Of a stretch of DNA of 64,000 nucleotides, positions 1-9,746 are shown piece by piece. Positions within the stretch are counted from its first letter, which is position 1; each line of letters opens with the position of its first letter. This DNA comes from Tropicimonas sp. IMCC34043. Its GTDB lineage: Bacteria > Pseudomonadota > Alphaproteobacteria > Rhodobacterales > Rhodobacteraceae. The position numbers and the translations under genes are program-made. Where the stretch lies: contig NZ_QMEK01000001.1 in assembly GCF_003390845.1 (NCBI RefSeq), positions 1,674,001-1,738,000 of the forward strand. Direction: 5' to 3'. The notes below the pieces were generated by a model. The model searched no databases, was not told the origin of the DNA, and worked only from the letters and a program-made list of their open reading frames with translations.

Positions 1-189
1 CATCAACACCGAAGCGGCCCTAATGGCCAGAAAAATCGTCATCATCAGGTGAAGATTCGTCAGTTTCAGCAATTGCCCGAACGGCACCCGGGTCGAGACC
101 CCGATCGGCCCTGCGCCCGGCGCCACACTGGCGGGATCGGGTCGGCCGGGGCAGGGAATCGCCGCTGGAAGCCTCGACCAATCAAGCAC
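1..189 (-). CDS. Possible partial CDS, N-terminal part of an unknown (membrane?) protein
   Basis: Downstream of ureG on the same strand, one frame stays open from a GTG at 189 to the window edge (63 codons) and uses mostly G/C third positions, like its neighbours. The translation begins MLDWSRLP and is followed by a Pro/Gly-rich stretch. It then turns hydrophobic (LHLMMTIFLAIRAASVLM) at the edge, which could be the start of a first membrane helix. No good ribosome binding site is visible and I do not recognise the family. It may be a real gene cut by the window border or a chance open frame. Confidence 0.35.
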   Translation of the reverse strand, partial: MLDWSRLPAAIPCPGRPDPASVAPGAGPIGVSTRVPFGQLLKLTNLHLMMTIFLAIRAASVLM

Positions 190-218
190 CCGGTCGACGG
201 GTCGTCATCGCGTCGCGG

Positions 219-830
219 TCAAAACCCGCCCTGATCGAGGATGAAGGCCGCGACCTCGTCCACGCCCACCCCCTTGCGCAGCGAGGCGAATACGAAGGGA
301 CGTTCGCCGCGGGCGGTCCGCGTATCGGATTCGAGCAGCACAGGATCGACGCCGACATGCGGCGCGAGGTCGATCTTGTTCACGACCAGCAGGTCCGAGC
401 GGGTGACGCCCGGCCCCTTCTTGCGCGGGATGTCCTGCCCGGCCGCCGTATCGATGATATAGATCGTAAGGTCGGCCAGCTCGGGGCTGAAGGTGGCGGC
501 CAGATTGTCGCCGCCCGATTCGATCAGCACCAGATCGAGGTCGGGGAAATCGCGGATCAGCTCGTCGATGGCCGCAAGGTTGATCGAGGCATCCTCGCGG
601 ATCGCGGTATGCGGACAGCCCCCGGTTTCCACGCCGCGGATTCGCTCCAAGGGCAACACCTGGGCGCGCATCAGGTATTCGGCATCCTCGCGGGTATAGA
701 TGTCGTTTGTCACGACGGCCATCGACAGCTTCGCGGACAATGCCCGGCACAGCTGTTCGGTCAGCGTGGTCTTGCCGGTGCCGACAGGGCCGCCGATGCC
801 GACGCGCAACGGGCCATTGGGGCTGGTCAT
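219..830 (-). CDS. ureG: Urease accessory GTPase UreG
   Basis: 203 residues, normal for UreG. This SIMIBI-class GTPase drives nickel delivery into apo-urease as part of the UreD-UreF-UreG complex in the cytoplasm. The P-loop [10 protein letters not shown] is near residues 12-21, the acidic/metal motif [14 protein letters not shown] is in the middle, and the base-recognition motif NKID is near residue 150. It is the last gene of the urease operon, 22 bp after ureF. The start ATG (complement of 828-830) follows an AGGAGA-like sequence. Family and function are clear. Confidence 0.97.
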   Translation of the reverse strand: MTSPNGPLRVGIGGPVGTGKTTLTEQLCRALSAKLSMAVVTNDIYTREDAEYLMRAQVLPLERIRGVETGGCPHTAIREDASINLAAIDELIRDFPDLDLVLIESGGDNLAATFSPELADLTIYIIDTAAGQDIPRKKGPGVTRSDLLVVNKIDLAPHVGVDPVLLESDTRTARGERPFVFASLRKGVGVDEVAAFILDQGGF

Positions 831-852
831 CCGTCTTCTCCTTGCTCGGGGC

Positions 853-1524
853 TCAGCTGCGGAACAGCCGGACCTCCATGGCTTCGTGTTGCATCGCGGC
901 CAGATCGGCGCCGAAGGCAGCGGTACCTATGGCCCCCTGCCCCTCCTGCACCGCGCGCTGCGCGACCTCGGCGATGACCGGCCGCAGCCGTGCCAGCACC
1001 GCCTGCCCCTCGGTCTGACCGAGCGGCACGAAGCGCACCGCGACGGTGACGAGGTTTCCGGCAAAGCCCTGCAGATACAGCGCTGCGACAATCTCGGGCG
1101 ACAGCGCCATGTCGGCTGCCGCGGCCCCCACGGCGACCGGCAACGCCATCGCGGGCAAATCGCCGCCCGTCAGCGCATTGACGGTGCGCACGAAGGCCGC
1201 GCCCTGCGCCAGGGTTTCCTCGTGGCGCTCGCGCGAGGCGGCCAGCGCCACGGCCAGCGCCGCCAGATCCGCAACCGGCGCCGCGCCAGTCATTGCCAAC
1301 ACCAAAAGCGCCGCATCGCTCTGGCCGGCGCCGAACCGCAGGACATCAGCAAGCCAGGACTCGAGGGCTGCCGCATCCGCGACCTGCCCCGCGGCGATGG
1401 CAGCCTCGAGCCCGTGCGACCAGGCGAAGGCGCCCAGCGGAAACGCCGGCGACAGCCATTGGCTGAGCCGCAGCAGATCGGCGACGCCGCCCGCCGTTTC
1501 GGTCGCGGCCTCAGCCATGGTCAT
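853..1524 (-). CDS. ureF: Urease accessory protein UreF
   Basis: About 223 residues with the UreF hallmarks [24 protein letters not shown] near the N-terminus and a helical Ala/Leu-rich body. UreF bridges UreD-bound apo-urease and UreG and works as a fidelity and activation factor. A longer open frame reaches upstream, but its first 35 residues are only the antisense of the His-rich ureE tail. The start is therefore ATG at 1524, or the second ATG at 1518. Both overlap the ureE stop (1511-1513), indicating translational coupling. Confidence 0.95.
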   Translation of the reverse strand: MTMAEAATETAGGVADLLRLSQWLSPAFPLGAFAWSHGLEAAIAAGQVADAAALESWLADVLRFGAGQSDAALLVLAMTGAAPVADLAALAVALAASRERHEETLAQGAAFVRTVNALTGGDLPAMALPVAVGAAAADMALSPEIVAALYLQGFAGNLVTVAVRFVPLGQTEGQAVLARLRPVIAEVAQRAVQEGQGAIGTAAFGADLAAMQHEAMEVRLFRS

Positions 1525-2044
1525 GGTGGCTGTGCGGGTGGTCGTGCTTGTGGTCGTGCGGGCCGGGCCGCGGATGATCGTGGTCCGGCGCGGGGCCATG
1601 CGCATGCCCCATGGTCCGGCCGAGGCCATAGGCGCCGCCCTCGGGAACGAAGGGCGCGCGGGTGCGGACCAGTGCTGCCCCCAGCCGCACCAGCATGTCG
1701 GCCAGAACCGGATCGTCGCGGATCAAGAGCCGGTCAGGCTCGATCCGGCAGGGGGTGTGGCGATTGCCGATATGCCAGGCCAGCCGGGCCAGTTCGGCCC
1801 CCCGCACCTCGATCAGCGGCTCTTCGGCCGCGATCACCCCGACCGCGCGCCCGTCTTCCAGTATCAGCGCATCGCCGTCCGCCAGAGACGCCATCTGCGC
1901 CAGATCGACGGTCAGCGTGGCCCCGCCAGTGGTCACCAGCCGCTTGCGGCGCAGGAACCGACCGTCATAGTCCAGCCGCACGTGGTCGATCACCTCTGCC
2001 TGCCCGGCAGGCGCCACCGAAACCGCACGTCCCAGGTCGATCAT
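1511..2044 (-). CDS. ureE: Urease nickel metallochaperone UreE
   Basis: 177 residues from ATG at 2044. The N-terminal part carries the UreE fold (DYDGRFLRRKR, GDAL, LARLAWHIGNRHTPCRI) and the conserved metal-site region GNRHTP. The C-terminus ends in a very His/Asp/Pro-rich tail ([20 protein letters not shown]), the typical accessory nickel-binding tail. It hands Ni2+ to UreG for urease assembly. The open frame extends far upstream to 2926, but that part is only the shadow of the next gene. ureF overlaps its last codons. Confidence 0.95.
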   Translation of the reverse strand: MIDLGRAVSVAPAGQAEVIDHVRLDYDGRFLRRKRLVTTGGATLTVDLAQMASLADGDALILEDGRAVGVIAAEEPLIEVRGAELARLAWHIGNRHTPCRIEPDRLLIRDDPVLADMLVRLGAALVRTRAPFVPEGGAYGLGRTMGHAHGPAPDHDHPRPGPHDHKHDHPHSHHDHG

Positions 2045-2109
2045 CGCTCGCTCCTCGTCATCCAGGCCGACGCCCGAGCCTATCGGCCGCGCTGCAGCCT
2101 GCCAAGCGC

Positions 2110-2715
2110 TCAGGGCGGGGTCATCCCGAAATAGCGCGGCGCATAGGGGACAGCCGGCGCCTGCTGATCCATCCGCGCGATCTCCAGCGACAGGCCAAGC
2201 TCGGGCACATGGGTCATCATCGAGGTGAAGTATTCGTCGCCCCAGCGATAGGTGATCACCATCGGAAAGCCCTGATAGCGGCAGCCGGCAATGTCGACCT
2301 CGGCCAGGTCGCCTGACTGCAGCCTGATATCTTCGTCCTCGGGCGCGGTGCCGTCGGCAAATTCGTTGCGTCCTGCGACCGTGAGGGTCTGGTTCGGCTT
2401 TACCGGCATCTTGCCGAACAGATCGGGCGGATAGATCGAGGTGATGCGGGTCGAATCGATCTCGCGGTCGCCCATCAGATCGACCTCGTCGGTAATGAAG
2501 ACCCCCCCCATCGAGATCATGCGGAAATCGCCATCGGAATCGGGGTGGCGCGTCGTCTCCTCCACCATGCCGGCGCCGAGCCACCGCATCTCGACCAGAC
2601 TGGCGTCGGGATAGCGCACATACGCGGTGCCGCTGTCCTGGAGAGCTGCCCGGGTCGGGCAGTCGGCCCAGCCGGGCCCGGCAACAAGCAGCGCGAGCAG
2701 CAGCAGGGGTCGCAT
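2110..2715 (-). CDS. Secreted hypothetical protein in the urease operon
   Basis: 201 residues with a clear Sec signal peptide: MRPLLLLALLVAGPGWA, with likely cleavage before the Asp-Cys that follows. The mature part is acidic, has few cysteines and no membrane helix, and contains several Tyr/Trp-rich patches (YRWGDEYFTSMM). It is probably periplasmic. It lies between the DUF1127 gene and ureE on the operon strand. I do not recognise a named family. It is not one of the standard urease accessory factors, so its place in the operon may be positional only. Confidence 0.8.
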   Translation of the reverse strand: MRPLLLLALLVAGPGWADCPTRAALQDSGTAYVRYPDASLVEMRWLGAGMVEETTRHPDSDGDFRMISMGGVFITDEVDLMGDREIDSTRITSIYPPDLFGKMPVKPNQTLTVAGRNEFADGTAPEDEDIRLQSGDLAEVDIAGCRYQGFPMVITYRWGDEYFTSMMTHVPELGLSLEIARMDQQAPAVPYAPRYFGMTPP

Positions 2716-2915
2716 CGGAGTTCCTTTCGCGGCCGCCTGTGGTCCGCGGTTCGGACGCTACGACAAACGCTGCGGGCATTGAAGACCCGGCGTGGCGCAA
2801 TTTTGCGCAGACGCGCCGGCGGGCGGCGTCCGGATCGGCAAGCGGCAGGAAAATGCCCGGAAGGTGGGGCGCGTTCAGGACCGTACAGTCCCCACTCACC
2901 CGCCCGCAGCCAATG

Positions 2916-3128
2916 TCAGTCGTCAAGAACCGGGTGGCGCAGCAGAGCCTCTCGCGTCAACCCGAGGCGCGCCAGCTCCCGGTCGGACAAGTGGCCCAGT
3001 TCCTGATACAGTCGATAGCGCTGCAGCGCCGCAACCATAGCGACCAAGAACCGGCCGGCTGCAGAAAACACCGCCGTGATGCGGCCGAGGCCAGTGTTAG
3101 ACACGGGGGATGCAAGATAATCGGACAT
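2916..3128 (-). CDS. DUF1127 small protein
   Basis: 70 residues ending in the DUF1127 signature: an amphipathic N-terminal helix followed by YRLYQELGHLSDRELARLGLTREAL. Such small Arg-rich proteins are abundant in Rhodobacteraceae, and some members elsewhere bind RNA or respond to phosphate. It lies inside the urease cluster between ureC and a secreted protein gene, which is unusual for the family. A second DUF1127 protein is at 59253-59471. A purine-rich AGGAGT-type site precedes the ATG. Confidence 0.85.
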   Translation of the reverse strand: MSDYLASPVSNTGLGRITAVFSAAGRFLVAMVAALQRYRLYQELGHLSDRELARLGLTREALLRHPVLDD

Positions 3129-3275
3129 CGAGAAACTCCTGACAATCAGTGTTCCTCCCTTGGCCCCTGTCTACGCCACTGTCCCTGATAGCGCTACCAC
3201 CACAGGTGCATAGCCAAATTCACCAAGGCGCATGGCAGCCCTTGGCCCGGCCGCAGGCCGGACCTTGGCGAAATC

Positions 3276-4985
3276 TCAGAACAGGAAATAGCGCTGCGCC
3301 ATCGGCAGGACGCGTGCCGGTTCGCAGGTCAGCAATTCGCCATCGGCGCGAACCTCGTAGGTCTCGGGGTTGACCTCGATCTTCGGCATCGCCGCGTTCA
3401 TCACCATGTCGGCCTTGCCGATGCTTCGCGTGCCCGAAACCGCCACCGTGTCCTTCGCCAGCCCCAGCGACGCGCCGATCCCGTCGGCCTGGGCAGCGGC
3501 CGAAACGAACAGCACCGCCGAGCGTTCGACGGCCCGGCCGAAGGCACCGAACATCGGCCGGGAATAGACCGGCTGCGGCGTCGGGATCGAGGCGTTGGGA
3601 TCGCCCATCTGCGCCACCGCAATGCTGCCGCCAAGCAGCACCATCTCGGGCTTCACACCGAAAAATGCAGGATTCCACATCACCAGATCGGCGCGCTTGC
3701 CCTCCTCGACCGTGCCGATATGCGCCGACATGCCCTGCGCGATCGCCGGGTTGATCGTGTATTTGGCGACATAGCGTTTGACGCGGACATTGTCGTTGTC
3801 GCCGGTCTCTTCGGCCAGACGGCCGCGCTGCTGCTTCATCTTGTGGGCGGTCTGCCAGGTGCGGATGATGACCTCGCCAACCCGGCCCATGGCCTGACTG
3901 TCCGACGAGATGATCGAAAACGCCCCCATGTCATGCAGGATGTCCTCGGCCGCAATCGTCTCCTTCCGGATCCGGCTTTCGGCAAAGGCCACGTCCTCGG
4001 GGATCGACTTGTCGAGGTGATGGCAGACCATGAGCATGTCGAGGTGTTCCTCGAGCGTGTTCACGGTGTAGGGGCGTGTGGGGTTGGTCGAGGACGGGAT
4101 GACATTCGCCTCGCCCACCACCTTGATGATGTCCGGGGCATGGCCGCCGCCCGCACCTTCGGTGTGGAAGGCATGGATCGTCCGGCCTTTGAAGGCGGCG
4201 ACGGTGTTCTCGACAAAGCCGCTTTCGTTCAGCGTGTCGGTGTGGATCATCACCTGCACGTCCATGTCGTCCGCAACCGACAGGCAGCAGTCGATGGCGC
4301 CCGGGGTAGTCCCCCAGTCCTCGTGAAGCTTCAGCGAACAGGCACCGGCGCGCACCATCTCGACCAGTGCGGCGGGCTGGCTGGCGTTGCCCTTGCCCGA
4401 CAGCCCGATGTTCATCGGGAAGGCGTCGAGCGCCTGCAGCATGCGCGCAAGATGCCAGGGCCCGGGGGTGCAGGTGGTCGCCAGCGTGCCATGCGCGGGG
4501 CCCGTGCCGCCGCCCAGCATCGTGGTGACACCCGAATGCAGCGCATCCTCGATCTGTTGCGGACAGATGAAGTGAATGTGGCAATCGAATCCGCCAGCGG
4601 TCAGGATCCGGCCTTCCCCTGCGATCACCTCGGTGCCGGGGCCGACAATGATGTCGACGCCGGGCTGGGTATCGGGGTTGCCCGCCTTGCCGATCTTGGC
4701 GATGCGGCCATCCTTCAGCCCGACGTCGGCCTTGTAGATGCCGGTGACGTCGAGGATCAGCGCATTGGTGATGACCGTGTCGACCGCCCCGTCGGCCCGC
4801 GTGACCTGGGATTGCCCCATGCCATCACGGATCACCTTGCCACCGCCGAATTTTACCTCTTCCCCATAGGTTGTAAGGTCTTTCTCAACCTCTACCACAA
4901 GATCTGTGTCGGCCAGCCGAACCTTGTCGCCGGTGGTCGGACCATACATCGCGGCATAGCTTGCGCGGGAAATGCGGGCGGGCAT
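3276..4985 (-). CDS. ureC: Urease subunit alpha (catalytic)
   Basis: 569 residues, the normal length. UreC hydrolyses urea to ammonia and carbamate at a di-nickel centre. Visible signatures are the N-terminal [17 protein letters not shown]; the metal-binding [13 protein letters not shown]; the carbamylated-lysine motif in [13 protein letters not shown]; nickel-binding histidines in [10 protein letters not shown] and [15 protein letters not shown]; and the mobile-flap histidines in MVCHHLDK. Nothing essential looks missing. In the operon it follows ureB after two non-urease genes and precedes a DUF1127 gene. Confidence 0.98.
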   Translation of the reverse strand: MPARISRASYAAMYGPTTGDKVRLADTDLVVEVEKDLTTYGEEVKFGGGKVIRDGMGQSQVTRADGAVDTVITNALILDVTGIYKADVGLKDGRIAKIGKAGNPDTQPGVDIIVGPGTEVIAGEGRILTAGGFDCHIHFICPQQIEDALHSGVTTMLGGGTGPAHGTLATTCTPGPWHLARMLQALDAFPMNIGLSGKGNASQPAALVEMVRAGACSLKLHEDWGTTPGAIDCCLSVADDMDVQVMIHTDTLNESGFVENTVAAFKGRTIHAFHTEGAGGGHAPDIIKVVGEANVIPSSTNPTRPYTVNTLEEHLDMLMVCHHLDKSIPEDVAFAESRIRKETIAAEDILHDMGAFSIISSDSQAMGRVGEVIIRTWQTAHKMKQQRGRLAEETGDNDNVRVKRYVAKYTINPAIAQGMSAHIGTVEEGKRADLVMWNPAFFGVKPEMVLLGGSIAVAQMGDPNASIPTPQPVYSRPMFGAFGRAVERSAVLFVSAAAQADGIGASLGLAKDTVAVSGTRSIGKADMVMNAAMPKIEVNPETYEVRADGELLTCEPARVLPMAQRYFLF

Positions 4986-5003
4986 CGCGGGGCTCCTTGA
5001 AGG

Positions 5004-5336
5004 TCAGATATCGGTTCTGTCGGAGGGATGGCCCAGACGGGCGACGTTCAGCCGGGTCCGGGACCGCAAGGGATGCATGGCCGCGGCCATGATCTGATCG
5101 GGGCGTTGGCCACCGGCGGCAGTCATCCCCGCCGCCAGCATCGAGGCGGCAATGGCCGGCGGTTTTTCGGAGACCATGACGCTCAGTTCCTCGACCGCCA
5201 TGGGGCGCATGCCGATCATGCCGAAGACGCGATAGGCAATGATCTCCTGCGTCTCGAGCGCAAGCGCCAATAACCCCATCCCGGTGTCCAGAAGATCCCG
5301 GGACAGGTCTTCGGCAAGTTGTGCGACGGGCTTCAC
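5004..5336 (-). CDS. 'Antifreeze-like' helical small protein (Rhodobacteraceae family)
   Basis: An Ala/Met-rich helical protein. The longer open frame to 5438 starts only with TTG, and its extra N-terminus is Cys/Phe-rich and unlike the family. I choose GTG at 5336, preceded by GGGAGCGGG, giving 110 residues. That matches the 109-residue paralogue at 38091-38420, with which it shares EL..MVSEKPPA, the Ala-rich helix and the C-terminal PLRSRTRLNVARL. Rhodobacteraceae members of this family are often labelled 'antifreeze protein' without functional proof. It lies 18 bp upstream of ureC. Confidence 0.7.
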   Translation of the reverse strand: MKPVAQLAEDLSRDLLDTGMGLLALALETQEIIAYRVFGMIGMRPMAVEELSVMVSEKPPAIAASMLAAGMTAAGGQRPDQIMAAAMHPLRSRTRLNVARLGHPSDRTDI

Positions 5337-5556
5337 GACGCCCGCTCCCACAGCTTCAGCGCCGCGGCCCGTGAGGATGGCGCACTGGAACAGGAATGGG
5401 AATCGGCACAGGTCGCGGAGATGGGACCAAAAGCCCAATAAGACGGTCGATCAGGGTCAGCAGACGCATGAGGAACACTTTCAGACAACCAGATGCTCCC
5501 CCTGAACGTAAGCCTCACATCGACGGGCGCAAGGGGGCACCTGAATTCGTTTGCGC

Positions 5557-6240
5557 TCACTTGACGTCCTTCGGGTCGATAGCCTTCGGAGCGGCGCTTT
5601 TGGTGGCCGTTGTGCGGCGGCGCGGCGCCGGTTTCTTGGGCGTTTCGGCGGCACCCTGGGCCGCGGCCTTGGCTGCGGTACGGCGGCGAGTCGTTGCGGC
5701 CGGTCGTGCGGCGGCGGCCTGCGGCGCCTTGACGGCCGGCTCGACCGGCGCAGAATCGGTTTTCGCCGGTTCGCTGGTTACCGTTTCGACCGGCGCAGCG
5801 TCGACCGGTGCCGCGACCTCGGGGGTGTCAACAACCGGCGTTGCGACCTCGGGGGCGGCCACTTCGGCAGGCTTGGCGGTGGGCGCGACGACCGGGGCCA
5901 CCTCGGCTGCGGGGGCCGGCGCCGTCGGCGTTTCCAGCTTGGTTACGGTGGCGGGCGCAGCTTCGGGCGTCTCGGCCCGCTTGGCGAATTTTGCGACGGT
6001 TGCAGTCCGGCGCGGCGTTGTGGGCTTTGCTTCGGGCTTTGCGTCGGGTTTTGCCGCGACCTTCGGCACTGTCGTGCCACGGGCCTTCATCGCACTCATC
6101 GCGGGCATGCCCATCTTGCCGGACCAGCCTTCGGCCGCGCCGACCGACATGCGAATCATTTCGACCTGCAGTTGCGTCGTGCGGGTCCACAGCGCCATGC
6201 CGGTGCGCAGATAGTCAATCGGTGTCATGAATTGAAACAT
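5557..6240 (-). CDS. Ala/Pro/Lys-rich low-complexity protein with a short helical head
   Basis: 227 residues. The first ~45 (MTPIDYLRTGMALWTRTTQLQ and on) form an amphipathic helix resembling the heads of phasin- or 'antifreeze-like' small proteins. The rest is low-complexity Ala/Pro/Val/Glu turning into Lys/Arg/Thr-rich sequence (TTRRRTAAKAA, KKPAPRRRTTATKS), similar in style to histone H1-like tails. It may bind DNA, polyhydroxybutyrate granules or nothing specific; the sequence does not decide. It sits on the operon strand between ureB and the antifreeze-like gene. Confidence 0.75.
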   Translation of the reverse strand: MFQFMTPIDYLRTGMALWTRTTQLQVEMIRMSVGAAEGWSGKMGMPAMSAMKARGTTVPKVAAKPDAKPEAKPTTPRRTATVAKFAKRAETPEAAPATVTKLETPTAPAPAAEVAPVVAPTAKPAEVAAPEVATPVVDTPEVAAPVDAAPVETVTSEPAKTDSAPVEPAVKAPQAAAARPAATTRRRTAAKAAAQGAAETPKKPAPRRRTTATKSAAPKAIDPKDVK

Positions 6241-6298
6241 CTCGTTGCTCCTTGAAGCTTTCCTGTCCGCCTGCCGGCGGAGGCGGCGGTGCCGGGGA

Positions 6299-6616
6299 TC
6301 ACAGAGCCCCCATCACCGCCTGGTTGAAACCATATACCCGGCGCGCGCCGCGCAGCGGCACCAGCGTCACATTGCGACGCTGACCGGGTTCGAAACGCAC
6401 CGCCGTTCCGGCGGCGATGTCGAGCCGCATGCCGCGTGCGGCCCCGCGGTCGAATTCCAGCGCCGAGTTGGCCTCGGCGAAGTGATAGTGGCTGCCCACC
6501 TGCACCGGACGGTCGCCGGTGTTGGCCACCATCAGCTCGATTGCGGCACAGCCCTCGTTGAGGACGATGTCGCCCTCGGCGCAAAAGATCTGTCCCGGGA
6601 TCATCGGATCATCCAT
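6299..6616 (-). CDS. ureB: Urease subunit beta
   Basis: 105 residues with the UreB core: [44 protein letters not shown], and the C-terminal [24 protein letters not shown]. It is a structural subunit packing against UreC in the trimer of heterotrimers. ATG at 6616 follows GGAGAGCAAGG. An internal ATG four codons later corresponds to the more common family start, so the precise N-terminus is open. ureA and ureB are separate genes here, as usual in alphaproteobacteria. Confidence 0.96.
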   Translation of the reverse strand: MDDPMIPGQIFCAEGDIVLNEGCAAIELMVANTGDRPVQVGSHYHFAEANSALEFDRGAARGMRLDIAAGTAVRFEPGQRRNVTLVPLRGARRVYGFNQAVMGAL

Positions 6617-6700
6617 CGGCCTTGCTCTCCGTCATCGTTGCCGCGCCGGTATCCCGCCGCGCTGCCCCCTGCTTTCCACCGCGCCGATTGCCGGCATCCG

Positions 6701-7255
6701 TCAGCGGCGGTCGTCTTCGACGCCGGGCCCGCCGCCCTTGCGCATGGTCTGGGTCACCGCCCGCAGCCGCGCGGTCCGCGGATCGTCCCCCGCCGCCAGC
6801 GACGCGGTGCCGCCGGTGCCCGGGCTTTCGGAATAGAGCACCGAGGGGTCGTCGATCTCGGTCCGGGACGGCGCCGTCCGGCGCACGCCTGCACCGCCGT
6901 CACGCAGATGCCCCGAGGTCTGCCCCGGCACGGCGTCATAGCCCGAGGAATAGACGCCCCCGTTGTCGTCATCAGCCGACATCCGGCCCTCGGCGCGAAG
7001 CCGCAGCACAAACTCATAGGCGAAATAGCCGATCAGCCCGCCCGCCACAGCCATGTAGGCGGAACTGTCGGCCCCGATAATCGCCGTGAGCGCCGCGGCC
7101 ACCAGCAGCAGCAGCCCGAAGGTCAGGATCCGCAGCTCCATCGCGTCGAGCTTGAGGTCGGCATCGTCGATGCGACGGACCCCGGCCCGGACCAGCGGCT
7201 GGCAGGGGATCGTCAGCGCCCCGGCCAGCAGTGAGAAAAGGAAGCTCCAGAGCAT
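6701..7255 (-). CDS. Membrane protein of unknown function between ureA and ureB
   Basis: 184 residues. There is an N-terminal hydrophobic segment (LWSFLFSLLAGALTI), then two further helices in the first half (LRILTFGLLLLVAAALTAII and SAYMAVAGGLIGYFAYEFVL). A soluble, polar C-terminal half follows, rich in Gly, Ser and Asp. I do not recognise the family. It starts 6 bp after the ureA stop and so is co-transcribed with urease. A role in nickel or urea uptake cannot be read from the sequence; it lacks the His-rich motifs of HupE/UreJ permeases. Confidence 0.75.
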   Translation of the reverse strand: MLWSFLFSLLAGALTIPCQPLVRAGVRRIDDADLKLDAMELRILTFGLLLLVAAALTAIIGADSSAYMAVAGGLIGYFAYEFVLRLRAEGRMSADDDNGGVYSSGYDAVPGQTSGHLRDGGAGVRRTAPSRTEIDDPSVLYSESPGTGGTASLAAGDDPRTARLRAVTQTMRKGGGPGVEDDRR

Positions 7256-7261
7256 CTGCGC

Positions 7262-7564
7262 CTACCGGATCGGATGATGAACGGTGACCAGCTTGGTCCC
7301 GTCGGGGAAGGTCGCCTCGACCTGCACCTCGTGGATCATCTCGGAGATCCCTTCCATGCATTGGTCGGCCGCGACGATTCTGGCGCCAGCCTCCATCAGT
7401 TCGGCGACCGACCGGCCGTCGCGGGCGCCCTCGACCACGAAATCGGTGATCAGCGCGATCGCCTCGGGGTGGTTCAACCGCACCCCGCGCTCCAGCCGGC
7501 CACGGGCGACCATCGCCGCAAGGCTGACCAGAAGCTTGTCCTTCTCCCTCGGTGTCAGGTTCAT
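7262..7564 (-). CDS. ureA: Urease subunit gamma
   Basis: 100 residues, exactly the family length, starting [12 protein letters not shown]. It carries [14 protein letters not shown], the [13 protein letters not shown] helix and the C-terminal [20 protein letters not shown]. It is a small structural subunit of the urease heterotrimer. The gene begins 8 bp after ureD with an AGGGAAGAA ribosome binding site, so the two are co-expressed. Confidence 0.97.
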   Translation of the reverse strand: MNLTPREKDKLLVSLAAMVARGRLERGVRLNHPEAIALITDFVVEGARDGRSVAELMEAGARIVAADQCMEGISEMIHEVQVEATFPDGTKLVTVHHPIR

Positions 7565-7572
7565 TTCTTCCC

Positions 7573-8403
7573 TCAGTTCTGCCAGACGCGCGGCACCGCC
7601 GCGCCCCTGAGATGTGTCAACACACGCACCATCATCCGCCTCAGCGGCCAGGCATCGACCGCAAGCGCCCGTAGGAGAAGCCGCCCGTCCCAGGCCGATG
7701 CCTGCGCGGCAACGCCCTCTTCGGCCAGCAGCCCCCGGACTGCGCCCAGGCCATCCTCGGCGCCATCGGCCACAAGCGCCAGCATTCCGACAGCCCGTGC
7801 GCCTCCAAGTAACGCCGGGTTTTCGCGCCGCGCAAGCCAGGCCGCGTCGATCCTGACCGGATCGACCAGCACCGGCTGACCGTCCCGCCAGACCTCGCGC
7901 CGGTCGCTCAGCGCCAGGTGCTGCACCGTCTCGCCCATGGCGGCACGCCCCAGCACCAGTGTTTCGCAGATCACCAGCTGCGCCGCGCCCGTCATCCGCA
8001 CCACCGTCGCGCGCGAGAGCGCCGCAGTGTCGTAAAGGATCGTCTCCTGCGGCAGCCAGGCAAACCGCGCCCCCGCCCCAAGCTCGATCCCGGTCGCGAC
8101 CTCGGCCGCGCCCCCCGAGGACGCATAGATCCGCTCGGCCGTCTGGGTCGTCGCCATCGCCTGACCGCCGGCGCCGAGCGTGATCTTCAGCTCCAGCCGG
8201 TCGCCGCCCGTCAGCCCGCCCGCAGTGTTCAGGAACACCGCTTCGGGCACGCCCTCGGTCCCGGCACGCGGCAGCATCAGCTTGGCACAGCCCGACTGGT
8301 GCAGATGGTCAAGCCGCGTGCGCCCGCCGCGCAGACTGAGACCCAGTTCGGCGCGGCCGCGGGCGCGTTGCAGTCGGGTCGAAGGTTGGGCGAGGTCGAA
8401 CAT
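7573..8403 (-). CDS. ureD: Urease accessory protein UreD
   Basis: 276 residues from ATG at 8403 ([16 protein letters not shown]). Upstream in-frame codons to 8460 lie in the promoter region and are not typical of the family. Family signatures are [40 protein letters not shown] and the C-terminal [18 protein letters not shown]. UreD is the scaffold that binds apo-urease and UreF and channels nickel to the active site. It is the first gene of the operon; the promoter should lie between 8404 and the divergent pyrC at 8588. Confidence 0.95.
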   Translation of the reverse strand: MFDLAQPSTRLQRARGRAELGLSLRGGRTRLDHLHQSGCAKLMLPRAGTEGVPEAVFLNTAGGLTGGDRLELKITLGAGGQAMATTQTAERIYASSGGAAEVATGIELGAGARFAWLPQETILYDTAALSRATVVRMTGAAQLVICETLVLGRAAMGETVQHLALSDRREVWRDGQPVLVDPVRIDAAWLARRENPALLGGARAVGMLALVADGAEDGLGAVRGLLAEEGVAAQASAWDGRLLLRALAVDAWPLRRMMVRVLTHLRGAAVPRVWQN

Positions 8404-8587
8404 TGGCGCTCCTGTTGCCAGCGACACTAGCCCGGGAGCGACGATGCTGCAATGCAGCATATCCCGGGCCGAGCGAGGTTCTGCGCATTTTTCCGCGCAT
8501 CGCCGGTTTTCGCGGCATCAAGACCCCCGGCGTGCCACCGGCAACGGTCTGGCAATGCCGCCGGACCTCGGCTAAGCCGGCGAGGCC

Positions 8588-9631
8588 ATGACCCAGACCC
8601 TGACGCTCCGCCGCCCCGACGACTGGCACCTGCACCTGCGCGACGGCGCCGTGCTGCGCGCTGTCCTGCCCGAAACCGCCCGCGATTTCGGCCGTGCCAT
8701 CATCATGCCGAACCTGGTGCCGCCGGTCGTCACCGCGGCCGCGGCCGCGGCCTACCGCGACCGGATCCTTGCGGCCCTGCCCGAGGGCGCGGATTTTGCC
8801 CCCCTGATGACGCTGTACCTGACCGAGCAGACCGACGCGGCCGATATCGTTGCGGCCCATGCCGCGGGTCTGGTGACGGCGGTAAAGCTCTATCCTGCGG
8901 GTGCAACCACGAATTCCGCCTCGGGCGTGCGCGACATGGACAAGGTTCAGGGCGTGTTCGAGGCAATGGCCGAGGCCGGTGTGCCGCTTTGTGTGCATGG
9001 CGAGGTGACCGACCCCGATATCGACATCTTCGACCGCGAGGCGGTGTTCATCGACCGCGTGCTCGACCCGATCCGCCGCCGCACGCCGGGCCTGCGGGTG
9101 ATCATGGAACATATCACCACCGCGGATGCCTGCGGCTATGTCCGCGCGGGCGGGCCGGATCTGGGCGCCACGATCACGACGCATCACCTGATGATCAACC
9201 GCAACCACATCCTGGTCGGCGGGATCAAGCCGCATTTCTATTGCCTGCCCGTCGCCAAGCGCGAGAGCCACCGGGCCGCCCTGGTCGAGATCGCGACCTC
9301 GGGGTTTGAGCGCGTGTTCCTCGGGACCGACAGCGCGCCCCACACCCGCGCCACCAAGGAATCGGCCTGCGGCTGCGCCGGTGTGTTTTCGGCCCCTGTC
9401 ACCATGGCCTGCCTCGCGCAGGTGTTCGAGGATGCGGGCGCGCTCGACAGGCTCGAGGGCTTCGCTTCGCTGAACGGCCCGGCGTTTTATCGGCTGCCCC
9501 CGAACGAAGCCACGATCACGCTGACAAAGGGCGCGCCCGTTGCCTTCCCGGCCGAGATCGAGAGTGCGGATGGTCCGATCGTCGTGTTCGATCCGGGAAC
9601 GCCAGTCCTTTGGCGCATCGAGAGAGTCTAG
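8588..9631 (+). CDS. pyrC: Dihydroorotase (class II type)
   Basis: 347 residues. PyrC interconverts N-carbamoyl-aspartate and dihydroorotate in pyrimidine synthesis. The zinc ligand motif [10 protein letters not shown] is at residues 11-20, the carbamylated lysine lies in [11 protein letters not shown], histidines are in HGEVTD and TTHHLM, and the C-terminal catalytic Asp is in FLGTDSAPH. This is the E. coli-type short dihydroorotase, not the long PyrC2/PyrX form. It is followed by pyrE on the same strand after a repeat-containing gap. Confidence 0.97.
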   Translation: MTQTLTLRRPDDWHLHLRDGAVLRAVLPETARDFGRAIIMPNLVPPVVTAAAAAAYRDRILAALPEGADFAPLMTLYLTEQTDAADIVAAHAAGLVTAVKLYPAGATTNSASGVRDMDKVQGVFEAMAEAGVPLCVHGEVTDPDIDIFDREAVFIDRVLDPIRRRTPGLRVIMEHITTADACGYVRAGGPDLGATITTHHLMINRNHILVGGIKPHFYCLPVAKRESHRAALVEIATSGFERVFLGTDSAPHTRATKESACGCAGVFSAPVTMACLAQVFEDAGALDRLEGFASLNGPAFYRLPPNEATITLTKGAPVAFPAEIESADGPIVVFDPGTPVLWRIERV

Positions 9632-9691
9632 TTTTTTCCCCGCGGCTGAAGTAGGCCCGCCGGAAGCACGATACCTGACGCCGGACCGAAA

Positions 9692-9740
9692 GATCTTCGC
9701 CTCCGGCGGGGATATTTTTGAACAGAAGAAGACGCGAGGG
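9692..9740 (+). repeat. Dispersed intergenic repeat, copy 1
   Basis: A GC-rich block followed by GGGGATATTTTTGAACAGAAGAAG lies between pyrC and pyrE. The same tail (a CCGGG-GATATTT core, then C/GAACAGAAGAAG) recurs at about 15149-15219 in reverse orientation and, more diverged, at 54207-54278. The three copies sit only between genes. They look like a REP-type dispersed element common in this group of bacteria. Confidence 0.55.
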
Positions 9741-9746
9741 GGCCCC

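Noticed and set aside
700-2316. 538-codon plus-strand open frame
   Set aside because: It is antisense to ureF and ureE, Arg/Pro/His-rich, and arises from the high GC content. The minus-strand genes carry clear urease motifs.
5362-5469. 35-residue minus-strand peptide beginning MRLLTLIDRLIGLL
   Set aside because: No ribosome binding site and a Pro/Arg-rich remainder; it overlaps the leader of the antifreeze-like gene. Not supported enough to call.
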